Positions 44,652 through 53,024 of a DNA stretch of 64,000 bases are shown in pieces. The position numbers were made by a program, and so were the translations under genes. Source of the stretch: Semisulcospira habei (Eukaryota > Mollusca > Gastropoda > Semisulcospiridae); the NCBI GenBank assembly GCA_036245525.1, contig BTPG01000004.1:53409945-53473944 (forward strand), read 5' to 3'. The number at the start of each line of letters is the position of its first letter. Positions within the stretch are counted from its first letter, which is position 1. Under the pieces are notes generated by a model. That model saw nothing but the letters and a program-made list of their open reading frames with translations. It searched no databases and was not told the origin of the DNA.

Positions 44652-47600
44652 TGTCACAACCCCGCTTCCGGGGTGCGAACTGTGAGCGCTACCGCTCGAG
44701 ACACACCCAACCCACACTAACACAAACCTAACACAAACACCAGAGGAACAATAACAACGACGTTTATTAAATACCCTAACAAAAACCAACTATTCACACT
44801 CGATCTTAAACACACGTTCACCCGTCACATTCACGCACACATACGTCCAAACTCCCCACACTAAATACCCTTAATACATAATACAAAATAACAAAATAAC
44901 GGATAACTAAACTAAATATTCCTAATAAAATACAAACAAACAATATATAAATAAAACTACTATCCTTACTAATACAAAAGAAAACAGACTGAAAGGCTTA
45001 AACCCTACGCCACTAGACCCCGCCGGAAGCACAAGCGTCAAGCGCTAACGTCAGTTATACCAGCGCTTTTGCTTCCACGGAGAGTCTATTACAACACGTG
45101 GCTCCTTAATACACCAGTTCAAATAGCACAACAACTAAATGAACTAAATGCGCTTGCTTATTAACTCAAATAAAGATCGAGAACAGTGAATACAATTCGT
45201 ATGCTACTATAACTCCCCAAAGGGGTCCCGAACAACAAGTTCGAATTAAGCTAGCAAATTATACATTGACAGCACAAGGCTCTTAACTAGCACGTCTCAG
45301 GACACACAAGGTTCCTTTAACTAGTACGTCTCAGAGCAATATCACATAAGCACATGGAGACTAAATATCGCATATGCAAATGGAGCCTAACCAATATCAC
45401 ATAACTTAAGGTAACTGAAAGTTGAATAAACAATATATTTTACGTCACAGGACCTTCTCGCTGGAAGCACAACCGTTGAGCGCAGTTCAACTCGACGCTC
45501 TTGCTTCCGCGATAAGGTTTTTCGTAACACAGGCTACTTTAAACAATATAACTCCAAATGTTACTGTACCAAAAGCTCCTCTAGCAATACAATCGCTACA
45601 AGGAGAATACAAAATAGACTAACGTTCCTTATAACATTTATACACAACTTCACGTAAACAAATTAGAAATAACTATATGGGACGTCCCGACCTGACTAAA
45701 TACGAGGCGTGCGAAGGCACCCAGATCCGGTGTCGTAGCCCACAAGGCGGAGTGACACAGTCGGCTTCCGCGCAGAGCACCACAGCACGGTGGCAGACTA
45801 GCTGGTTAATTCTTCGTATTTAAAGATGCACTAAAACACAGGTGCAAAAATACTCATATGAATAACTAACAAAAGAAGACAAAATAATCATATCACTCTT
45901 CCCACAACTTTAAACTTAACCTCCACAACATACATGTTCGCAATCGCATCACGCTTCTCGCAACAATAAATGCAACCTCAGCATATTCTCTTCACCTCTC
46001 TCCCGCAATAATAAATGCAAACTCAAAATACATATTTACACGTCACCACCTGACTCACTTCCGATATTTACACTACCCATACGCTAATACTGAAATAGTC
46101 TTAGTCGCCTGCTCAGCGTTAAATCCCAATAACTCAACCCCGCTAACTACTCTAAAAACAATGTACAATAACTAGCATTTGCTTCTACACCCTACTCTCC
46201 GCTATTCTACGCCTGCCCCCCAATACACACTAGCCAACATAATACCGAACAAACAAACACAAACAAATCCCCCCCCCCCCCCCCCCAAGCAAATGGCCAC
46301 TAAAGGATTGTTACGTGCACTTACTGTCATCGATGAAGACGCCCCGGCTAGGACGAAGACAAACAAGACAAGACAAGCCAGGGGTAAAGTCGTCGCAGCT
46401 CTCTTCTCTTCTCAGGACACCGACCTCTGGGCTCAACCAGGGCCGTCTCGTAGGGACGCCACAGAAGGACGACACAGCTACTTGAGGCGGCGGCAAATGG
46501 AAACCCACGCCCGCACAAACCCCCCTCAGAGACTATGTTGAAAAAAGACGACTGTTCCTGTCCGCTGGTGGAATGCAAATGACTAGTAATTTTGATACCG
46601 TTAGGATGGCAAAACACTGCTCGCTACCTCACGTGATGCAAAAACACGTGAAGCAGGTACCACCCGATGGCGTTTGTCACTCCAGGGAGGAAGAGTATAT
46701 ACCACACGGAACTGTTGGATATTTAGTTCGATTTTAATGATTTGATCTTCTCATTCGCACGACAAACAATAGACAAGATGTATACAAACCTACACAATAT
46801 TCACTCAATTCATACATGCACCTGTAATACACGCACACTGTTAACCATTCGCACACTGTTCACAGCACTAACCACACATCCTACACTTATTGTTCCACTA
46901 CGATGTCACATCTCAATGTCTGTCGAAAATAACTGACACTATTTAATGCTTAGATCCTCGGACGATTAAACAATTTGATTACTCCGACCGTGAATAAAGA
47001 TGAATGTAGCGTCGCTGCTTGTTGGAATAAAGATGAATGTAGCGTCGCTGCTCGTTGATTCAGTCACACCACTGGTCGAATAATCACACTGTCTCTCGCG
47101 ATGGCACGTCGAAGCTCCACCCGCACACCTCCTGGATCAAGTGGACTATCTCGTACACCACATTGATTGATTACATTTCCACATGAAGTACATACAAATC
47201 CAACTTCTCAGCTGGCGATAAGGAGCATCCAAAGATGCGTGAAGTAAACCTTCGACTGTTTCAGGCCTGTCTGCCCATCTTGGCCGTTGGACAAGGTCCT
47301 GGTACTCGTTACTCTAATCAGTCGATCTGGTTACTAGTCGTAGTTCTTAAACTACATAATTTTACGTACCACTGTACTGAGCATTCTGCTCTCAATCGTC
47401 TATTCTACCATAGACCATAACACGGCATTTCTCTGCCCACTACACCTCACAAAAAAACAACTTTTAACTCGAGAGCAAAATCTCTCCTGACCGTCTTCCA
47501 AACGATTCACAGTGACATAACTCTTCAAACCAACATCCTACGTCACATGTTCTTGACGTCACTAAAAAGTACATGCCCTCACCACAACACACAACATAGA

Positions 47601-47838
47601 ACGAAATTCCTCCCCAGAAGAGAATACTGCATAATGATTAAAATAATTTGTGACAGCGTTCAGACTGGGTGACCACGTGGCTGCACGCCGTCCACCCAAC
47701 CCTCGCACAGCAGCAAAATTCGTGCAAAGACCATATACTACACACTACGCTATCGCTACTCGGTGACTAACTAAATCCTGTCACCCCTCTAAACTTACCC
47801 TCCTACAAAAATAGACGAAAAAAATCTGTGTCGTGACA
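44652..47838 (-). mobile_element. 3.2-kb LTR-like element (candidate solo LTR) with GGGTC target duplication
   Basis: GGGTC at 44647-44651 and again at 47839-47843 directly flank a unit beginning TGTCACAACC and ending TCGTGACA. TG...CA ends and a 5-bp duplication are marks of LTR retrotransposon integration. No gag/pol ORF is readable. On minus, AATAAA occurs about 110 nt from the end, suggesting minus as the sense strand. Internal features: two diverged hairpins (GGAAGCACAAGCG..., 45025-45075 and 45462-45512), a 33-bp duplication at 46992-47057, and a C run at 46268-46285. It could be one very long solo LTR or a coding-less LARD-like element. It lies in the last CEBPZ intron. Confidence 0.65.
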
Positions 47839-47940
47839 GGGTCAAATGACTTTACATGTATTGAGAGGAAAAGCTATCTTGATGTTTGATGTCTGCTACA
47901 TTCAGTGAACATGAAATTGATGCCACCTCTCATGTTGCAG

Positions 47941-48149
47941 CTGCCAAGCAGTTGGCCTGGGAGGCAGACAGGGATCGGCAAATCAGGGGTCGCGACTGGC
48001 GCCACACCAAACGGCCAGGCAAGGGAAAAGGCAGCTTCGGGGGAAATAAACCACAGCACTCAGGCCACAGGGGACACAAGCCTGGTGGGAAGGGACATAA
48101 TGTTGGGAAGAAATCTCAGCAAGGACACACAAATAAAAAGAGGAAGTGA
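47941..48149 (+). CDS. CEBPZ: CEBPZ, terminal exon g with stop
   Basis: The acceptor is CTCATGTTGCAG. It encodes AAKQLAWEADRDRQIRGRDW, closely matching the KQLKWEAERDxWIxGRD signature of the CEBPZ C terminus, followed by a basic Gly/Lys/His-rich tail ending NKKRK and TGA at 48147-48149. The split codon from exon f fits. The tail is longer and more Gly/His-rich than the vertebrate one. The ATG at 47905 in another frame and the one at 47886 are intron sequence. Together the seven exons give about 325 residues without a stop. No clear AATAAA follows; ATTAAA near 48314 is a candidate poly(A) signal. Confidence 0.92.
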
Positions 48150-48900
48150 AAGTAAGGACATAACAAGACAAAGCAAAACGGAAAAAAAGAGGGGGGGGGG
48201 GGGGGGGGGGGCGGGCAGGTGTTAATATAAAAGGAAAGCTGTGAAAGTTCACAAAATGTGTTCTAATTCAGATGTCAAAAAAGTTATGTGTTCTTGCGAG
48301 AATTTTGCAATGCAATTAAATATGGAGATGCAATTCAAAACATGGTATTTTGTGTGTGTGAGAGAGGAAATATACAGTGTGTGTTCAGTATATTTTTGTA
48401 TACATGTACACAGCTCCGCCACTTTTCACTGTACAACCCAATTATTTAGGTTACTTAGGTAATGACAGTTTCTTGTTGTAGAATGTCGGAACTGAATGGC
48501 TCATAATTGGTGCATCAACATAAATATGAGCTATCACTGATGGAACGGTTTATGCTGTAAATGAAAAGAACTATTTGTCAAGTAATATGAAGCACCGTAT
48601 GACAACAGCAGCAGGAGCTATCAACACAATTATGATTCACAACAGTTTGACAAGAAGACCTTTGGCGGCACCGTCACAGCGAGCACTGAAGTCATCCTTG
48701 GGCCAACATCAGTCGGGCCGCAGTCGCCATGTGCAACCGTCCTGAGTGCGGCCAACCTTCGTCTGAAGACCGGTCATGGCCCAGTGGGATGCCCCTGAGG
48801 GCTGTGGCATGACGTAAATTTACACATAAAGCCTCCAGATTCCGATTCCCATAGTATAGTGCTTTGTGCGACTAAGTTGTTTTCAGCCATCAGTCCCCCA
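48150..48900 (+). other. Downstream flank of CEBPZ, no further gene seen
   Basis: A G run at 48190-48211 follows the stop closely. The rest is AT-rich and probably includes the 3' UTR. No ORF with recognisable content. Confidence 0.5.
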
Positions 48901-48929
48901 TCCAGGTCTGACACTACAACAAGATATGG

Positions 48930-49040
48930 ATTGACCATGACAGTTCAAGGATGGTGCCAGAATAGCTAGAGGAATGGAGGACATGGCGCCTATAGGCGCC
49001 AAGCTATTCTGGCATCACCCTTCAACGGTCAAGGTGGATA
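48930..49040. repeat. Hairpin MITE family H1, copy 6
   Basis: ATGACAGTTCAAGGATGGTG pairs with CATCACCCTTCAACGGTCA around TGGCGCCTATAGGCGCCA. An extra 20 bp is inserted in one arm. Confidence 0.7.
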
Positions 49041-49115
49041 TATCTATTGAACTATTATGCAGCTTCCGTTGAACAACTTCCCGTCTGTAATTTTGATCTT
49101 GAGTTCAATGTGTTC

Positions 49116-49373
49116 TGAAGTACCCAACGGAGAAAGAAACACGCTTAGAAAAGACGGGTACAACACAATTTATTAATATTTCGGGTAAATACCCTTTGTC
49201 AAAATAGACAAACAAACAAACACATTCTTTCTACCAATGAAGATAAGTAGCGGCTAATCTCTCTGTTTGTTTGTTTGTCTATTTTGACAAAGGGTATTTA
49301 CCCGAAATATTAATAAATTGTGTTGTACCCGTCTTTTCTAAGCGTGTTTCTTTCTCCGTTGGGTACTTCTTTG
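49116..49373. mobile_element. Foldback MITE (F1), two-arm copy
   Basis: The left arm 49116-49218 (AAGTACCCAACGGAGAAAG to TTTGTCAAAATAGACAAAC) is the reverse complement of 49270-49373. The loop of about 50 bp contains GATAAGTAGCGGC. A single-arm copy with the same loop side is at 61027-61165. No coding. Confidence 0.85.
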
Positions 49374-49555
49374 CATATTACACGCTTGGCAGTCACCTTT
49401 TTGGTCTGGATTTATTCAATGTGTTCTGGCTTTACAAGTCTATCTATTCATGAACAAGGAAATTTGAATCCGTCACGGTTAGCATAGTGCCGACAACTTG
49501 CCTAATTTCCTTTCACCGTTCAGACTGTTGAGAAAAGGTGTACATTACCCAAATG

Positions 49556-49626
49556 CAAGAGGTATAGATCTTCATGAGCCCCAGGAGCAGTTGTGGGGGC
49601 TCATGAGGATCTATACCTCTTGCTGT
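49556..49626. repeat. Palindromic hairpin, family H2, copy 4 (best preserved)
   Basis: GCAAGAGGTATAGATC on the left is answered by GATCTATACCTCTTGC on the right, with CATGAGCCCC / GGGGCTCATGAGG inside. This is a stem of about 28 bp. The 49627-50075 stretch holds no gene. Confidence 0.85.
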
Positions 49627-50512
49627 AACCACTGTGTGTTCATGTTTCTTTGACTGCTAGGGACCTTCGACGCAGAATTGACAATAATTAAAAAACACAA
49701 CCCTCATCCACTGGCAGTGAAGGGATTAATTTACAAAGTAACTCATCATTCAATAATTCTTTGGAATACACCGTAAATGGCACCATATTCTGATGGTAGA
49801 ACAGTTTGGGAATTTGCCACTTTAGCTGGGTCGCTCAGTCATTAGTATGAAGATGGCCAACTGGAGGAGCCAGCACTGAGGTGTGGTCGTTTGTCACTCG
49901 TATGTCCTAGTAAAATAAAGTAAAATAAAAAGTCTGTCACAGCAATAAGATAAATTCTAATTCAAATAAACATTTAGCTCATGGCGGACATGTGAAAATA
50001 TGGCGCTGTACTTCCGTCCTTACATTGCCTTTGGCCGCAGGCAACAAAAGACACATTTCTCCTGACTGTAACTGGTTTATTTCATCAAAAACATTACCGA
50101 TGACATGACAAATGGGAGTGTCTACTACTTGCTCAAATTCTCGCCTACGAACCCGTTGTGTTAACACACAACCCGGGAGGCACTCGGGGAACCCCCAGAG
50201 GGGCCGAGAGTTGTCTCCCGAACCTGCCTATCTGGTTTCGAGTCACCTGACTCGCCAGTCAGCTACGTAGGCTCACGACCTTCGGACGTGTTTTCTAGCC
50301 TCTCGCACTCGCTTTTTAACCGGCCGGTCTTAGGTGCTCGCGGCTCGCTGTGACTTCTTACTTCGCTTCGCTTGCGCCTTCTTCGTTGCTTGGCGTCCTC
50401 TTCTACTGGGGTTGGCTCTCCCCTTGGCGGGCCTGCTCATTCCCGTCTGTTCGCTTGTGGCGACATGGACGTCTCTTCCCCCGTTGCCGCTCCGGCAGAG
50501 AGGTATGGTAGT

Positions 50513-50992
50513 TAGTTGCGCACTCGGCCGGTTACCAGGCGGGGTATCGGCCTGAGCCTTTGGCTTTCTGCGTTATGCTACTTCGTATGTTGAACGGTTG
50601 GGGGACTTGTTGAGCTGGGACTCTTAGCTTGGCGGGGCCCTGGCGCCCTCGTCATTCCCTGGTTCCTTGGGTGGGAATTGCTTGCTCCCCCGGGTAGCTT
50701 ACGTGGAGCTTGTCTGCTGGGGCTTGCGCTCTTGGCTTAGCGCAGGCCCTCGGGTTCGCGCTTCGTCGCTCCCGCGTTTTAGCGGTGTCGGCGCTTGGCT
50801 CACGTTCAATCCCCAGCTTCGCTCGTGTATTGTTGTTACGTGGGGTTCCCTTTTAGCCTTAGAGCGGCGCGAGACTATGGCCTTGGGGCGCAGCCCTGTG
50901 TTTCGGTTTATTGTTACGGTACACACCCCCCCTGAATAGGACGGGCCCACTTGGTCTCGACCACGTGCCATCAGGTGTTTTGTGTGTTGCAG
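50513..50992 (+). promoter_or_regulatory. Probable leader intron of DIRS copy D5 (GT-AG)
   Basis: The donor-like GCAGAG/GTATGGTAG at 50513 is conserved at the same leader position in D4 (GGAGAG/GTAAGGTAG, 38051) and D6 (61898). The acceptor-like TTTTGTGTGTTGCAG ends at 50992, and gag ATG follows 10 bp later; D2 has TTATGTTTTGCAG before its Cys motif. Conserved sites in several copies suggest that the leader is spliced. Confidence 0.5.
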
Positions 50993-51002
50993 TGCCCTCT
51001 TG

Positions 51003-53024
51003 ATGACGTGCACAAAGTGTGGAGGATTCCAGTGGCCCTCGGATTCACACCAGGTCTGCCTGCCTTGTGTCGGATGTACCTCTGAGCGTTCGTGTGACGT
51101 CTGCGCCGGCTGGCCGGAGCTCCGCTGGTCCCAACTTTGGAGCTTCTACCGACGTGAACGCCCGACACCTGAGACGGTTTCAAGACCTGATGACGTGCCG
51201 GCAGTTGTATCCGGTTCCCCAGCCACTCATGCCTCCGACGTCCCTAGCCTGGAGAAATCACCACGTCGGACACAGCAAGGTAGTGTGCGGAGTCGGGAGT
51301 TCGAGGCGCTGGTTCCCAGGAGGGAACGCGCTTGGACCAAGCCTTACGCCAGGCAGAGAACCCATCTCGCTACAGAGGTCGGTTCGGAGAGACGTGCTTC
51401 GTGCCGTCCATGGTCAACCGGTCCCCACTCGTCTCCTAGGAAGGCCGTGGATCCTCCTCGGCCGCTGCGAACCCGCCTCGACACAGAGTCCGGCTCGCGG
51501 AGACAATCTCACACGCACACCACGTCACGACTCGTTTCGGGATCCTCTCTTCGCTCGAAGTCGGACCGCCACTCTCGCTCTCCTTCGCGAGAGCGTTACA
51601 AGGATCGGGCTTCTCCTCGTCATAAGGAACGTGGACCCCCTCGCTCTTCAGCCTCGCGGCGTTCGTCCGGCGCTCCCCGCCGACTATCTCGTTCCGTCCG
51701 CTCCCCTTCCCCTCGCCCAGCCTCTCTCCTTCCTCCTCGTTCCCGTAGGTCTCCGTCTCCAGCCCACAGTCACTCTTCTCGTGATCGCCGCCATTCCCGC
51801 TCCTCTAGATCGCCGCTTCGCCATCGCGGGCATCGTTCTCCCCCTCGTCTGTCGGCGGCGCCTGTCGCCCCTCGTTCTCGTCGAGCTGTTCACTCTCGGA
51901 GTCCCGGTCGCCGTCGCTCTTCGCCTGCTCCCCGCGAGGTGGACAACGACTCTTTGAGTCTTCTCCCGGACGATTCGATCTCGGTGCTCCTCGGAGGTCT
52001 CAGCCGCTCTCCGTCACCCCTCTCGCCTGCGGATTCGTCGACTGCCCACGGGTTACCGTCCTCTTCCCGCACGGATACTCTTCTGGCTCTCGACGAGGTC
52101 GCACGGCTCATCTCTGCCACGCTTCCGGCAGTGGACTGCCCCCCGTCTCCCCCCCTGAAGAGGAAACCTTCCGCCTTTGTCGACGCGGGTAAGCAAGTGA
52201 AGAGGTTTAAGACCCTCCCTCAGCCCCCCGGCTTTCGTGAACTTCGGGATGCCTTTTCCGCTCATCTGTTATCTGACGCTCGAGACAGCAACTTCTTCAC
52301 GGACCACAGGTGGCCTCCTGACCTCGACATTTACTTTCGCCAGCAGTGGTATGCCGGTCATTCCCAGGCCTTCCTCTGCCCTCTCCCGCCTGTGGACCCA
52401 GCCACTGTAGTGCAGGCGGGTGGTGCCTCCGCCCTTAAGCGCGCGCTCCCGTCTGGTTTGGACAAGACTGCTTCGCTCGTCAGGAACACTCTGGCCTGTG
52501 CCGGCTTCATGGAGCTCCTTACGCAAGCCTTCCTCCGTCGGGTTGAAGATTCGTGGCACTCTTCCCTGACTCCCCTCCTCGGAGATCTTCTCGTACTGGC
52601 GGAAGCGGCCAACCGCGCGGCTTACCATTCTTCAGTCAACGCTATGGCTGCGGCCTCCAATTGCGATTTGCTACGCCGAGATGCCGTCTTGCAGGCCTGC
52701 CGGGGAATGCCTTCGGACCTGAAGATCCAGCTGCGTCGTGCCCCCTTGGGGGGCCCTCTTCTCTTTGGTGACACCTGGCAAGCAGTGAAGGATTCTAATT
52801 CAGACCGGTGGCCGCCCAAGACTGTCCCACAGCGCTTTCAGTCAGCCCGCAAGGCCGTGGGTCGCTCCCTGCGGACCGCCAGACCCTTCGCCCCGACTTC
52901 AGCCGCCCAGCTGCAGGGCCTGCGTCGCCGTCGCCCCGCTTTCGGACGCCCCGGCCAGGTTAGCGCCCCCGCCCCCGCTTGGCCCCGTCCCGCCCGTCGC
53001 CTTGGGCGCGGGCGGACTCAGTGA
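51003..53024 (+). CDS. DIRS gag-like protein (ORF1), copy D5, intact
   Basis: A 673-residue frame. I chose the ATG at 51003 because it begins just after the conserved acceptor and directly before the Cys motif. Residues 3-36 hold a Cys cluster (CTKCGGFQWPSDSHQVCLPC, then further CxxxxxC and CxxC pairs) that looks like a zinc-binding module. About residues 180-320 are an RS-rich region (SRSPSRERYKDR, RRSPSPAHSHSSRDRR). Then LPDDSISVLLGGLSRSPSP, an ARLISATLPAVDCPPSP linker with a basic cluster, and a conserved globular part (FRELRDAFSAHL, DIYFRQQWYAGHSQAF, MAAASNCDLLRRD, APLGGPLLFGDTW). It ends in an Ala/Pro/Arg stretch. Presumed role: binding element RNA. The RS region suggests nuclear targeting or contact with the splicing machinery, which is inference. 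Confidence 0.8.
   Translation: MTCTKCGGFQWPSDSHQVCLPCVGCTSERSCDVCAGWPELRWSQLWSFYRRERPTPETVSRPDDVPAVVSGSPATHASDVPSLEKSPRRTQQGSVRSREFEALVPRRERAWTKPYARQRTHLATEVGSERRASCRPWSTGPHSSPRKAVDPPRPLRTRLDTESGSRRQSHTHTTSRLVSGSSLRSKSDRHSRSPSRERYKDRASPRHKERGPPRSSASRRSSGAPRRLSRSVRSPSPRPASLLPPRSRRSPSPAHSHSSRDRRHSRSSRSPLRHRGHRSPPRLSAAPVAPRSRRAVHSRSPGRRRSSPAPREVDNDSLSLLPDDSISVLLGGLSRSPSPLSPADSSTAHGLPSSSRTDTLLALDEVARLISATLPAVDCPPSPPLKRKPSAFVDAGKQVKRFKTLPQPPGFRELRDAFSAHLLSDARDSNFFTDHRWPPDLDIYFRQQWYAGHSQAFLCPLPPVDPATVVQAGGASALKRALPSGLDKTASLVRNTLACAGFMELLTQAFLRRVEDSWHSSLTPLLGDLLVLAEAANRAAYHSSVNAMAAASNCDLLRRDAVLQACRGMPSDLKIQLRRAPLGGPLLFGDTWQAVKDSNSDRWPPKTVPQRFQSARKAVGRSLRTARPFAPTSAAQLQGLRRRRPAFGRPGQVSAPAPAWPRPARRLGRGRTQ

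Noticed and set aside
46179..46617. ORFs inside the LTR-like element
   Set aside because: Short, overlapping on both strands, interrupted by a C run, and no gag or pol motif.
50982..51002. Earlier gag start at 50982
   Set aside because: That start is GTG and includes the conserved TTGCAG acceptor-like site; the ATG at 51003 is better placed.
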